This document shows, piece by piece, positions 20,377 to 29,572 of a stretch of 64,000 nucleotides of DNA. Numbering within the stretch: position 1 is the first letter of the stretch; every line of letters starts with the position of its first letter. The notes below the pieces were generated by a model. That model ran no database searches, had not been told where the DNA came from, and worked only from the letters and a program-made list of their open reading frames with translations. The position numbers and the translations under genes were made by a program. Source of the stretch: Polycyclovorans algicola TG408 (lineage in GTDB: Bacteria > Pseudomonadota > Gammaproteobacteria > Nevskiales > Nevskiaceae); the NCBI RefSeq assembly GCF_000711245.1, contig NZ_JOMH01000001.1:2350830-2414829 (forward strand), written 5' to 3'.

Positions 20377-21285
20377 ATGAAATTCAACAAGCCAGCGCTC
20401 ACCATCGAGCAACAGGTCGCCCAGCTCATTCGGCGGGGTATGACAGTGTCCGACATCGAGGCGGCCCGACACCACCTGTGCCACATCAATTACTACCGAC
20501 TGCGTGCGTATTGGCTTCCTGACGAGCAGCCTGCAGCCACGCCCGGAGACCACGCTTTCAAGCCTGGCACCCGATTCGAGACCATCCTCGATTTATACGG
20601 CTTTGATCGGAAGCTCCGGTTGCTCGTCATGGATGCCATTGAGCGGGTCGAGGTTTCGCTGCGTACCCGCTGGGCCTACGAGCTCGCCAATCGCTACGGC
20701 CCCAGCGCACACGAAGACGTGGCGCTGTTCCGGGATGCTGACAAGCACGAACGCTGTCTCAACAACATCAGGGCAGAGCTGGGCCGCAGCCGAGAAACCT
20801 TTGTCCAACATTACCGGCAAACCTACAGCGACCCGGCGATGCCGCCGCTGTGGGTGGTCTGCGAGGTCATGTCGTTCGGGCAGCTATCGGAGTGGTACCA
20901 AAATCTTTCGGACAGCAAGGATCGCAAGAGCATTGCCCAGACCTACGGCGTGGATGAGCAAATTCTCGAGTCGGTCTGTCATCACTTGACCTACGTCCGA
21001 AACGTATGTGCTCACCACAGTCGGCTATGGAATCGTGAGATGACCATCAGCATGAAGCTGCCGCGAAATCCGGATTGGTTGGGCGCCTGCTTCAATGCTG
21101 CAGTGCCCAAAAGGCTCTACAACACCCTGGTGATGTTGACTTACCTGCTTGATGTCATCAGCCCTGAGTCCCGATGGAGGGCCAACCTGCTCGCACTTCT
21201 GGGCCAGCATCCCAAAATCAACCTTATCGCAATGGGCTTTCCCGAGGACTGGCGGGTATCGGCGATCTGGGAGCAGCGGCCATGA
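20377..21285 (+). CDS. Abi-family (AbiD/AbiF-like) HEPN abortive-infection protein
   Basis: 302 residues matching the Abi_2 family. The N-terminal region has LTIEQQVAQLIRRGM and HINYYRLRAYWLP. The middle has DLYGFDRKLRLLVMDAIERVEVSLRTRWAY. The C-terminal half holds YVRNVCAHHSRLWNR, where R208-x4-H213 is the HEPN ribonuclease motif RxxxxH. Family members block phage growth by stopping the infected cell, probably through RNA cleavage. The gene sits between hsdM and hsdS, and its stop overlaps the hsdS start by 4 bp, so it is translated with the restriction system. Activity against RNA is inferred from the motif. Confidence 0.9.
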   Translation: MKFNKPALTIEQQVAQLIRRGMTVSDIEAARHHLCHINYYRLRAYWLPDEQPAATPGDHAFKPGTRFETILDLYGFDRKLRLLVMDAIERVEVSLRTRWAYELANRYGPSAHEDVALFRDADKHERCLNNIRAELGRSRETFVQHYRQTYSDPAMPPLWVVCEVMSFGQLSEWYQNLSDSKDRKSIAQTYGVDEQILESVCHHLTYVRNVCAHHSRLWNREMTISMKLPRNPDWLGACFNAAVPKRLYNTLVMLTYLLDVISPESRWRANLLALLGQHPKINLIAMGFPEDWRVSAIWEQRP

Positions 21286-22586
21286 GCTTTTCGCGATATC
21301 CCGAGTACAAGGACAGCGGGGTGGAGTGGTTGGGGGAGGTGCCGGGGCATTGGGCCGTCACGCCATTCAAGCGTCTTCTCGAATTTCAGAATGGCTCCGA
21401 TCACAAGAACGTTGAAGTCGATCACGGCTATCCGGTCTATGGTTCCGGTGGTGTTTTCGCATACGCGTCTGAGTATCTCCATGACGGTGAGTCGGTCCTG
21501 CTGGGCAGGAAGGGAACCATCGATCGGCCACTGCATGTCACCGGCAAGTTTTGGACTGTGGACACGATGTACTGGACGCGCATCCGAGCAACTGCGTCGG
21601 GTAGGTTTTGCTACTACGCGGCGACCACTGTTCCGTTTGATTACTACTCAACCAACACTGCTCTTCCGAGCATGACTCAAAGTGCGCTGGGTGCTCACTG
21701 GGTCGCTTGTCCGCTGAAGGCCGAACAAACCGCCATCGCCGCCTTCCTCGACCGCGAGACCGGCAAGATCGACGCGCTGGTGGCGGAGCAGGAAAAGCTG
21801 ATCGCGCTGCTCAAGGAAAAGCGACAGGCCGTCATCTCCCATGCTGTCACCAAGGGCCTCAACCCCGATGCCCCGATGAAGCCCTCCGGCATCGAGTGGC
21901 TGGGCGATGTGCCGGCGCATTGGACTGTGATGCCAATCCGTCTCGCGGCAAAGCTCGAATCGGGCCACACCCCAAGTCGGAACCACCCTGAATATTGGGA
22001 GAACTGTGAGGTTCCCTGGTTCACGCTGGCTGACGTATGGCAGATCAGGGAACAGGGGGTCGAGTATGTCTACGACACGAAGGAGAAAGTGAGCGAGCTG
22101 GGGCTGGCGAACTCCTCGGCACGGCTGCTTCCCAAAGGAACTGTCATCCTTTCCCGGACTGCGTCTGTTGGATTTTCCGCGGTGATGGGCGTCGATATGG
22201 CGACCACACAGGATTTCGCAAACTGGATTTGCGGACCAACGCTATTGCCTGACTACTTACTGTTTGTGTTTCGTTCTATGAGCGGAGAGTTCCGTCGACT
22301 GATGATGGGCTCAACACACAACACCATTTACATGCCCGATATCCAAGCGTTTCGGTTTGTATTGCCGCCGGTCGATGAGCAGCAGGCAGTGGTGCTGCAT
22401 GTGCGAGCGATGGCGAGGCAGTTCGACGATTTAATTAATCAGGCTGAGGAGGCAACCACCCTCCTCAAAGAACGCCGCAGCGCCCTGATCTCCGCTGCGG
22501 TCACCGGCCAGATCGACGTGCGTGGCCTACTGTCGCAAACGCCGGTTGCAGCGGGCGTGGACCCCTGTGCTGTAATTGCGGAATGA
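21282..22586 (+). CDS. hsdS: Type I restriction-modification system, specificity subunit
   Basis: 434 residues with the two-repeat architecture of HsdS. Two target-recognition domains each begin after a similar phrase (DSGVEWLGEVPGHWAVTPF near residue 11; PSGIEWLGDVPAHWTVMPI near residue 198). Each ends in a conserved helical spacer (AAFLDRETGKIDALVAEQEKL near 150; the C-terminal DDLINQAEEATTLLKERRSAL). The domains read the two halves of a split DNA target. The start at 21282 overlaps the Abi stop by 4 bp (ATGA), and the stop overlaps the next gene by 4 bp. Target sequence cannot be predicted from this. Confidence 0.94.
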   Translation: MSFSRYPEYKDSGVEWLGEVPGHWAVTPFKRLLEFQNGSDHKNVEVDHGYPVYGSGGVFAYASEYLHDGESVLLGRKGTIDRPLHVTGKFWTVDTMYWTRIRATASGRFCYYAATTVPFDYYSTNTALPSMTQSALGAHWVACPLKAEQTAIAAFLDRETGKIDALVAEQEKLIALLKEKRQAVISHAVTKGLNPDAPMKPSGIEWLGDVPAHWTVMPIRLAAKLESGHTPSRNHPEYWENCEVPWFTLADVWQIREQGVEYVYDTKEKVSELGLANSSARLLPKGTVILSRTASVGFSAVMGVDMATTQDFANWICGPTLLPDYLLFVFRSMSGEFRRLMMGSTHNTIYMPDIQAFRFVLPPVDEQQAVVLHVRAMARQFDDLINQAEEATTLLKERRSALISAAVTGQIDVRGLLSQTPVAAGVDPCAVIAE

Positions 22587-23731
22587 GCCAGCGCGTCGCC
22601 GTTAGTCCGGAACTCCTGCGCTGGGCGCGTGAACGCGCTCGGCTGGACCCGATTGAGCTGACGGCGCGGTTTCCCAAGCTGCCGGCTTGGGAGGCACATG
22701 CGCTGCAACCCACGCTGCGCCAGCTTGAAGATTACGCGCGCGCCACACATGCGCCGATTGGATTCTTTTTCTTGACTGAGCCGCCATTGGAGCCGCTGCC
22801 CATCCCGGATTTCCGCACCATGGCAGGGCGCGCGGTGACCCGGCCCAGCCCCAACTTGTTGGACATGATTTATGTCTGCCAGGAGCGGCAGGACTGGTAT
22901 CGCGACTTCGTTACCGTGGGTGGATATTCGCCGCTGGACTTCATCGGGTCTTGCACCACACAGACGCCTCCCGAAGTGGCGGCTGCGGCCATGCGCCGTC
23001 GCCTTGGTTTCGACCTTGAAGCGCGGCGCCAGTGCGCCACCTGGGAAGAGGCGCTGCGGCGCTTCATTGAGCAAGCCGACCAGATCGGCGTGCTGGTGAT
23101 GGTCAGCGGCGTGGTAATGAACAACAACACCCGCAAGCTGGACCCTGAAGAGTTTCGCGGCTTCGCGCTGGCAGACCCGATGGCGCCACTGGTGTTCATC
23201 AACGGCGCAGACAGCAAGTCGGCACAGATGTTTACGTTGGCCCATGAACTGGCGCATCTGTGGCTGGGGGCCTCGGCCTTGTCCGACGTGAGTGTGAGCG
23301 GTAACACGGACAACCTCACCGAACGCTGGTGTAACCAAGTGGCAGCAGAACTGCTGGTGCCGTTGTCGGCCTTGCACGCCACGCTCACTGCCGATGAGGC
23401 CCTGGACGCGACACTCAGAAGGCTGATCCGTGAGTTCAAGGTCAGCTCGTTGGTGGTGTTGCGCCGACTGCTGGATGCCCATTATCTAAGCCGCAGTCAG
23501 TTCAATCAGGCGTACGCAGGCGAGCTGGCGCGGCTTGCTGCGGTGTCGCGCAGCTCGGGTGGGGACTTCTATGCCACGACGCGTTCGCGCATCAGTCGCC
23601 GTTTTGGTCGTGCGCTGGTGGAAAGCACACTGGAGGGCCGCACGCTGTATCGCGACGCGTTCCGCATGCTCGGCATTGCCAAAACGGAAACCTTCAACGA
23701 GTTCGGTCGAAGCTTGGGCTTCCCGAGCTGA
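22583..23731 (+). CDS. ImmA/IrrE-type metallopeptidase with XRE-like N terminus
   Basis: 382 residues. The first 60 (SPELLRWARERARLDPIELTARFPKLPAWE, then PTLRQLEDYARATHAPIGFFF) resemble the XRE/COG2856 fused helix-turn-helix. The C-terminal half has the zinc protease motif HELAH at 221-225. Relatives cleave phage or mobile-element repressors (ImmA) or radiation-response regulators (IrrE). It overlaps hsdS by 4 bp and abuts the PIN-like gene with a 1-bp overlap. That pairing suggests a toxin-antitoxin-like module carried in the hsd operon; this is inference from gene order and family precedent. Confidence 0.88.
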   Translation: MSQRVAVSPELLRWARERARLDPIELTARFPKLPAWEAHALQPTLRQLEDYARATHAPIGFFFLTEPPLEPLPIPDFRTMAGRAVTRPSPNLLDMIYVCQERQDWYRDFVTVGGYSPLDFIGSCTTQTPPEVAAAAMRRRLGFDLEARRQCATWEEALRRFIEQADQIGVLVMVSGVVMNNNTRKLDPEEFRGFALADPMAPLVFINGADSKSAQMFTLAHELAHLWLGASALSDVSVSGNTDNLTERWCNQVAAELLVPLSALHATLTADEALDATLRRLIREFKVSSLVVLRRLLDAHYLSRSQFNQAYAGELARLAAVSRSSGGDFYATTRSRISRRFGRALVESTLEGRTLYRDAFRMLGIAKTETFNEFGRSLGFPS

Positions 23732-24225
23732 TGGCCTATTTACTCGATGCCAATGTCTTCATCCAGGCCAAGAATTTCCACTACGGCTTTGACTTCTGCC
23801 CGGCGTTTTGGGACTGGCTGGTTCGCGGCAACAAGGCAGGTCGGGTATTCAGCATCGAGAAGGTGCGCATTGAGCTGCAAGCCGGCACCGACGAACTTGC
23901 TGAATGGGCCGACGCTTGCGGAGCCACATTCTTTATGGCGCCCGACAGTGCCGTTCTTCCGGCGCTGCCACGCGTTAGCCAGTGGGCAGGTACGCAAAAT
24001 TTCACGCCAGCCGCCGCCAATACATTTTTGAATGTTGCGGATTATTGGTTGGTCGCACAGGCCTTGGCCCAAGGGCACACGGTGGTGACGCATGAAAAGC
24101 CATCCGACGGACTGCGGCAAATCAAGATTCCCAATGCGTGTATCGGACTGAACGTGCCCTACATGACGCTATTCGAGATGCTGCGGCGAGAACGTGCAAG
24201 GTTTGTGCTGGGCTCGGCGCCATGA
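23731..24225 (+). CDS. DUF4411 (PIN-like) protein
   Basis: 164 residues beginning MAYLLDANVFIQAKN. D6 in LLDAN, E48 in RIELQAG, and D104 in NVADYWLVAQALA lie where PIN-domain nucleases place their metal-binding acids. DUF4411 proteins are predicted PIN-like ribonucleases often found next to ImmA/IrrE proteins. It shares one base with the preceding stop and overlaps hsdR by 4 bp, so the pair is embedded in the restriction operon. A toxin role is likely but unproven. Confidence 0.85.
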   Translation: MAYLLDANVFIQAKNFHYGFDFCPAFWDWLVRGNKAGRVFSIEKVRIELQAGTDELAEWADACGATFFMAPDSAVLPALPRVSQWAGTQNFTPAAANTFLNVADYWLVAQALAQGHTVVTHEKPSDGLRQIKIPNACIGLNVPYMTLFEMLRRERARFVLGSAP

Positions 24226-27200
24226 GCCTGCACAAAGAAATCGCCTTTGAAGACGACGTGTGCCATCACCTGGCCGCCAACGGCTGGCATTACGCGGCGG
24301 GCGATGCGGCGGGCTACGACCGCGTGCGGGCGCTGTTCCCGGCGGACGTTTTGGCTTGGGTGCAAACCTCCCAGCCGCAGGCCTGGGAAGTGCTGAGCAA
24401 GAACCACGGTGCGGCCGCCGAGGCCACGCTGCTGGAGCGTATTCGCAAGCAGATGGATGACCGCGGCACCTTGGATGTGCTGCGCCACGGGGTGGAGCTG
24501 CTGGGCCTGCGCCAGCCCTTGATGCTCGCGCAGTTCAAGCCGGCGCTGGCGATGAATGCCGACATCGTGGCCCGCTATCAGGCCAACCGCCTGCGGGTGG
24601 TGCGGCAGGTGCGCTATTCGCTGCACAACGAAAACTCGATTGATCTGGTGCTGTTTTTGAACGGCATCGCCGTGGCCACGGCGGAGCTGAAAACCAACTT
24701 CACCCAGAGCATTGATGACTCGGTAGACCAGTACCGCTTTGACCGCCACCCGCGCCCCAAGGGGCAAGCGGCCGCCGAGCCACTGCTCGACTTTCCACGT
24801 GGCGCGCTGGTGCACTTTGCGGTGAGCACCAGCGAAGTGAAGATGACCACCAAGCTGGCCGGGCCCGCGACATTCTTCCTGCCCTTCAACCTGGGTGATG
24901 AGGGTGCAGCAGGCAACCCGGTGAACCCCGATGGCTACCGCACCGCCTACCTGTGGGAAAAGGTGTGGGCGCGGGAAGGCTGGCTGGAAATCATCGGCCG
25001 CTATCTGGTGGCGCCGCGGGATGAGAAGAAGAAGATCAAGACGGTGATCTTTCCCCGCTATCACCAGTTGGATGTCACCCGCGAACTGATGGCAGCCATT
25101 CGCCGAGAAGGACCGGGGCAGAAGTATCTGGTGCAGCACTCGGCGGGGTCGGGCAAGACCAATTCCATCGCCTGGGCCGCGCACTTTCTGGCCGACCTGC
25201 ACGACGACGCCCACAAAAAGCTGTTCGACACCGTGTTGGTGGTGAGCGACCGCAACGTGCTGGACTCCCAGTTGCAGGAAGCCATCTTCGACTTTCAGCG
25301 CACCACCGGCGTGGTGGCGACGATCAAGAACGAGGCGGGCGCCAAGAGCGCACAACTGGCCGAGGCGCTGTCGGGCAACAAGAAGATTGTGGTGTGCACC
25401 ATCCAGACCTTTCCGCACGCGCTGGCGGCGGTGCAGGAGCTGGCCGCAACTCAAGGCAAGCGCTTCGCGGTGATTGCCGACGAAGCCCACAGCAGCCAGA
25501 CCGGCGAGGCCGCGTCCAAGCTCAAACAGTTGCTGTCGGCCGAAGAACTGAAGGATCTGGCCGACGGCGGCGAGATCAGCACCGAGGACCTGCTGGCGGT
25601 GCAGATGGCGGCGCGGGCGCGCGATGCGGGGATCACTTACATCGCCTTCACCGCCACCCCCAAGGCCAAGACGCTGGAGCTGTTCGGGCGCTTGCCCAAG
25701 CCCGACCAACCCGCCGGGCCGGATAACCTGCCGGCACCGTTTCATGTGTATTCCATGCGCCAGGCCATCGAGGAGGGCTTCATCCTCGACGTGCTGCGCA
25801 ACTACACGCCGTACAGCCTGGCCTTCAAGCTGGCCGCCGACGGCAAGGAGTGGGACGAAACCGAGGTGGAGCGCAACGAGGCGATGAAAGGCCTGATGCG
25901 CTGGGTGCGCCTGCACCCCTACAACGTCAGCCAGAAAGTGCAGATTGTCGTGGAGCACTTTCGCGAGAACGTCGCGGGTCTGCTCAGTGGCAAGGCCAAG
26001 GCCATGGTGGTGGTCGGTAGCCGTCTGGAAGCGGTGCGCTGGCAGTTGGCCATCGAGCGTTACATCAAGCGGCAGGGCTACAGCATGGGCACGCTGGTGG
26101 CGTTCTCCGGCGAGGTGAACGACAAGGAGTCGGGCCCCGATGCCTTCACCGAGACCAGCCCGGCACTGAACCCCCGGCTGCAGGGGCGCGACATCCGCGA
26201 AGCCTTTGCAGGCGAGGACTTCCAGATTTTGCTGGTGGCCAACAAATTCCAGACCGGCTTTGACCAGCCGCTGCTCTGCGGCATGTACGTAGACAAGCGG
26301 CTGGCGGGCATACAGGCCGTGCAAACGCTGTCGAGACTGAACCGGGCGCATCCCGGCAAAGACACCACCTACATCCTCGACTTCGTGAATGATCCGGCCG
26401 AGGTGCTGGCCGCGTTCAAGACTTACCACGCCACGGCGGAGCTGGACGGCATCACCGACCCCAACCTGGTGTTCGACCTGCGTGCCAAGCTCGATGCCAG
26501 CGGCCACTACGACGACTTCGAGGTCGAGCGCGTGGTGAAGGCGGTGCTCAACCCCAGCGGCACGCAGAAAGAAATGAACGCCGCCATCGAGCCGGTGGCA
26601 GATCGCTTGCTCAAGCAGTACCGCACGGCCAAGCAGATGCTGGTGGCAGCTCAGTCAAAAAAGGACGCGACGGCCGAGCAGGAGGCACAGAACCAACTCA
26701 ACGCGCTGACCCTGTTCAAGCGCGACCTTGGCACCTTTGTGCGCGTCTACGCCTTCCTCTCGCAGATCTTCGATTACGGCAACACCGCCATCGAGAAGCG
26801 GGCGATCTTCTACAAGCGGCTGGTGTCGCTGCTCGACTACGGCCGCGAGCGGGCCGAGGTGGACCTGAGCAAGGTCGTGCTCACCCACCACAAGTTGCGC
26901 GAGCAAAATACTGCCGACCTGAGCCTGTACGGCGGCGATCCGAGCAAACTCAAACCCTTGACCGAAACGGGTGCGGGCGAGGTGCGCGAGCCCGAGAAGG
27001 TCTACATGGCCGAGATCATCGAGAAGCTCAACGACCTGTTCGAAGGCGAGCTGAGCGATGACGACCAACTGGTCTACGTGAATAACGTGCTCAAGGGGAA
27101 GTTGCTCGAATCAGAAACGCTGGTGACCCAGGCCGGTAACAACAGCAAGGAGCAGTTCTCCAACTCGCCTGACCTCAACCACGAGTTCACCAACGCCATC

Positions 27201-27356
27201 ATGGACGCGCTTTCGGCACACACCGTGATGAGCAAGCAGGCGCTGGCGTCCGATAAGGTCCGCGCCGGGCTGCTGGACATTCTGCTGGGGCCGGGGCAGT
27301 TGTATGAGGCGCTGCGGGCCAGAGCGGAGGGCGATTCCGGGGCAGTGGGTCGTTAG
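24222..27356 (+). CDS. hsdR: Type I restriction enzyme, motor/endonuclease subunit
   Basis: 1044 residues. The N-terminal nuclease motif is D141 with E155-L156-K157 (D..ExK). The helicase begins near residue 300 with Walker A SAGSGKT (307-313), followed by the DEAH box in VIADEAHSSQTG and TYIAFTATPKAKTLELF. RecA2 motifs include VVVGSRLEAVRW and ANKFQTGFDQPLLCGMYVDKRL, then QTLSRLNR. A long helical C terminus docks to HsdM/HsdS. The start at 24222 (ATGA overlap with the DUF4411 gene) is preferred over an upstream ATG at 24138. All type I subunits appear intact, so the system is probably active. Confidence 0.95.
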   Translation: MSLHKEIAFEDDVCHHLAANGWHYAAGDAAGYDRVRALFPADVLAWVQTSQPQAWEVLSKNHGAAAEATLLERIRKQMDDRGTLDVLRHGVELLGLRQPLMLAQFKPALAMNADIVARYQANRLRVVRQVRYSLHNENSIDLVLFLNGIAVATAELKTNFTQSIDDSVDQYRFDRHPRPKGQAAAEPLLDFPRGALVHFAVSTSEVKMTTKLAGPATFFLPFNLGDEGAAGNPVNPDGYRTAYLWEKVWAREGWLEIIGRYLVAPRDEKKKIKTVIFPRYHQLDVTRELMAAIRREGPGQKYLVQHSAGSGKTNSIAWAAHFLADLHDDAHKKLFDTVLVVSDRNVLDSQLQEAIFDFQRTTGVVATIKNEAGAKSAQLAEALSGNKKIVVCTIQTFPHALAAVQELAATQGKRFAVIADEAHSSQTGEAASKLKQLLSAEELKDLADGGEISTEDLLAVQMAARARDAGITYIAFTATPKAKTLELFGRLPKPDQPAGPDNLPAPFHVYSMRQAIEEGFILDVLRNYTPYSLAFKLAADGKEWDETEVERNEAMKGLMRWVRLHPYNVSQKVQIVVEHFRENVAGLLSGKAKAMVVVGSRLEAVRWQLAIERYIKRQGYSMGTLVAFSGEVNDKESGPDAFTETSPALNPRLQGRDIREAFAGEDFQILLVANKFQTGFDQPLLCGMYVDKRLAGIQAVQTLSRLNRAHPGKDTTYILDFVNDPAEVLAAFKTYHATAELDGITDPNLVFDLRAKLDASGHYDDFEVERVVKAVLNPSGTQKEMNAAIEPVADRLLKQYRTAKQMLVAAQSKKDATAEQEAQNQLNALTLFKRDLGTFVRVYAFLSQIFDYGNTAIEKRAIFYKRLVSLLDYGRERAEVDLSKVVLTHHKLREQNTADLSLYGGDPSKLKPLTETGAGEVREPEKVYMAEIIEKLNDLFEGELSDDDQLVYVNNVLKGKLLESETLVTQAGNNSKEQFSNSPDLNHEFTNAIMDALSAHTVMSKQALASDKVRAGLLDILLGPGQLYEALRARAEGDSGAVGR

Positions 27357-27707
27357 ATCTGCGCCGGTTTCAGCCTTCACCCTGGCTGGCATTCCGGGCT
27401 TGACGCCCCTCTCCCGCAGGCGGGCGAGAGAAAACATCGCGAATATGAAATCGCGTCTTTGATGGCCGCTGGCACCACAGCCTTTGTCACGAAAAGGCCA
27501 GCAGCATTACGAACATCATTATTCTGGACAGCAGCCGCATCGAGTCCGGCATGACGGGTTTAGGGCGCGACCCGGAATCCATCTCGGCTCGATCAGCATG
27601 TCGACTCGCTCGTGTTCACGACACTGCACGACACCGCAGTGGGCAATCGGGCTGAGCCATTGAGGCCAGCCGATCACATCGAAAAGCGTGTCGAGTCGAC
27701 GCTCGAT
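27357..27707. other. Intergenic region between hsdR and the MFS gene
   Basis: No gene is supported here. It contains one half-copy of the local gagaggg palindrome (27406-27431) and a fragment of the other repeat family (around 27547-27585, tccggcatgacggg...gacccggaatcc). No integrase, no copy of the tRNA-Val 3' end and no direct repeat matching 17174 is seen, so the right edge of the defence island is not marked by an att site. Confidence 0.6.
27406..27431. repeat. Half-copy of the ctctcccgc/gcgggagag repeat family
   Basis: A single short palindrome (cccctctcccgcaggcgg and onward), one arm of the two-armed elements found at 29573, 39607, 41465, 45812 and 48010. Confidence 0.7.
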
Positions 27708-28988
27708 CTAGGCCGGCTCGTGACTCACCACCTGACTGCGCGAAGGCTTCACCATCAACACCAGCAAGGCCGACACCACAGCGGTACCAATAAACACCAT
27801 GAACGCCGGGTTGTAGCCGCCGGTGCGGTCAAAGACCTCGCCGATGAAACGAATGGCGACGATCGAGAACGGCATCACCACCAGGTTCATCGCACCCATC
27901 ACCGAGCCGAACGAGGCCGAGCCGAAGCAGTCGGCGGTGAGCGTCATCCACAGCGGATAGGTGCCGCCAATCGCCAGCCCGATGATGCCGCAGGCCAGCA
28001 TCAGTACCGGATAGCTGGGGCCGCTCATCAGCACGATGAGAAAGGTGAAGTTGCAGGCCGCCACGGCACAGAACAGCCAGCGCTTGTCGACCCGGTCGGC
28101 CAGCGCACCGATGATCAGCTTGCCGATGATCGCCGAGAAGGTGAGGCTGGACATCAGCAACGCCGCTTGCGCTGGTGTGAAGCCGGCGTCGATGCCGTAG
28201 GGAACCATGCTGGCCAAAAGCGCCTGATCTGCTCCCAGCAAGATGCCGGCACCGCAGGCCAGCAGCCAGAAGTTGGCGTTGCGCAGCAGCGGCCCGTAGC
28301 GCCAAACGGTTTCGCCGGGTGCAGCTGCCTGCGCTGATTGTTGCGGCAAATCCAGGGGTGCAGAGTCGCCATCGTGTTGCAGACCGAGATCGGCGGGCTT
28401 GTCGCGAATCAGCCACAGCACCACCAGCGCGGCAATCACCGACACCAGCGTGCCCTGAATCATCAGCGCGGTACGCCAGCCGAACTGTTCCATCAAAAAG
28501 GCCACCAGCGGCGGCATGGTGAAGCCGCCTGCGGACGTCGAGACCGCCAGCAAGCCCATCGCCCGGCCGCGCAGACGGCGGAACCAGCGTGACGTCACGG
28601 TGTTGGCGCCCAGCGCGCCACAGGCCACGGTGCCGAACGCCACCGGAAACAGAATGGCCAGCGCCATCATCCACGGGGCAGGCGCCAGCGCGATGATGAA
28701 AAAGCCGGCGCCGAAGCTGAGGGCGCCGACGCTCATCACGGCGCGCGCCGGCAGGCGGTCCATCAATCGCCCGACGATGGGTGCCCACAGCGCAAAGCCC
28801 AGCAGCAAAAAGATGAACCCGCCGTTGGCATCGGCGCGCGACAGGCCAAATTCCTCGGCCATCGGCGCCACAAACAGGCCAAAGGTGTAGGTGGTGCTGC
28901 CCAGCGCCAGCAGGGTGCAGATGAACCCGGCGGCGACGATCCACCAGCCGTGGAACAGTCTTGTGGGTGCGGCGGAGGATTCAGTCAT
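27708..28988 (-). CDS. Major facilitator superfamily transporter
   Basis: 426 residues with about 12 hydrophobic helices. The start at 28988 gives MTESSAAPTRLFHGWWIVAAGF. The MFS loop motif after TM2 is GRLMDRLPARAVMSVGA, with an equivalent after TM8 (GALADRVDKRWLF). The family resemblance is to the monocarboxylate/oxalate:formate-like group, so an organic acid or catabolic substrate is plausible. It is the third gene of a minus-strand set SDR-NTF2-MFS. A frameshift in the NTF2-like gene makes that gene's frame read straight into this one, but this start codon and the full transporter remain intact. Confidence 0.9.
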   Translation of the reverse strand: MTESSAAPTRLFHGWWIVAAGFICTLLALGSTTYTFGLFVAPMAEEFGLSRADANGGFIFLLLGFALWAPIVGRLMDRLPARAVMSVGALSFGAGFFIIALAPAPWMMALAILFPVAFGTVACGALGANTVTSRWFRRLRGRAMGLLAVSTSAGGFTMPPLVAFLMEQFGWRTALMIQGTLVSVIAALVVLWLIRDKPADLGLQHDGDSAPLDLPQQSAQAAAPGETVWRYGPLLRNANFWLLACGAGILLGADQALLASMVPYGIDAGFTPAQAALLMSSLTFSAIIGKLIIGALADRVDKRWLFCAVAACNFTFLIVLMSGPSYPVLMLACGIIGLAIGGTYPLWMTLTADCFGSASFGSVMGAMNLVVMPFSIVAIRFIGEVFDRTGGYNPAFMVFIGTAVVSALLVLMVKPSRSQVVSHEPA

Positions 28989-29032
28989 TGCGGCGCTCTC
29001 GGGTTCGGGTGCGATCACCCGCGACGGTGGGC

Positions 29033-29519
29033 TCAGGCGGGCGGCAGCTTCATGCCGGTCTTCGCCAGCAGGTGCGCGGTGATGTTGGGCGGTTCGGTGA
29101 ACGGCGTGACGATCTCGAAAAATGCGTGAGTAGGTGGCGCGCTTGATCAGCCATTTGCCGTTCTGCTTCACGTAGGTGTCGCGGTACAGCGACGAGCCGT
29201 CGGTGATGATCTTGTTGCGCAGGTCGCAGAACCAGTCCTTCAGGTACCAGACGCCGGTTGCTTCGGTGGCCGAGGTGACGGTGATTTCCGGATGGTTCAC
29301 GTGGTGCAGGGCGATGGCATCGGCGTGAAACGCATAGCGCAGCGCAGTGAGAATATCGGCGCGGCCCTGGGCCTCAAACAGGTAGCTGCCACCCTCATAA
29401 CGCACGCTGGCGTCTTCGGTGAACAGCGTTTCCAGCTCATCGAACGCGGCGGTGTCGATGCAGCGGCAGTAGGCGTATTTGAGCTGACGGATCAGTTCGA
29501 TGTCTTCGAGGGGGAGCAT
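29033..29519 (-). pseudogene. NTF2/SnoaL-like protein, frameshifted near the C terminus
   Basis: From the ATG at 29519 the sequence (MLPLEDIELIRQLKYAYCRCID, GSYLFEAQGRADILTALRYAF, NGKWLIKRATYSRIF) is a SnoaL/NTF2-like fold, a family that includes ketosteroid isomerases and polyketide cyclases. At the A run 29118-29122 there is one base too many. Removing it restores EIVTPFTEPPNITAHLLAKTGMKL and a stop at 29033-29035. Without correction the frame fuses to the downstream MFS transporter. An alternative start at 29567 adds 16 residues. It is either a recent mutation or a sequencing error in a homopolymer. Confidence 0.8.
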
Positions 29520-29572
29520 GGGCAACTCGGTGGAGTGGATGGAATAGGGCAGAAGCGCTGATGACATTTATC

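Noticed and set aside
22439-23482. 347-codon open frame antisense to the ImmA/IrrE gene
   Set aside because: The plus strand encodes a recognisable metallopeptidase with HELAH; the antisense frame has no domain and low-complexity composition.
24159-26507. 782-codon open frame antisense to hsdR
   Set aside because: It is the mirror of GC-rich hsdR codons, is rich in His, Gln and Arg and matches no family; hsdR has all helicase and nuclease motifs.
18001-27356. Integrative element with a right-hand att site
   Set aside because: No copy of the tRNA-Val 3' end is seen after 27356 and no integrase is encoded in the window, so element boundaries cannot be claimed.
27708-29567. A 619-residue NTF2-MFS fusion protein
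   Set aside because: Explained by one extra base at 29118-29122; both family ends are restored when it is removed.
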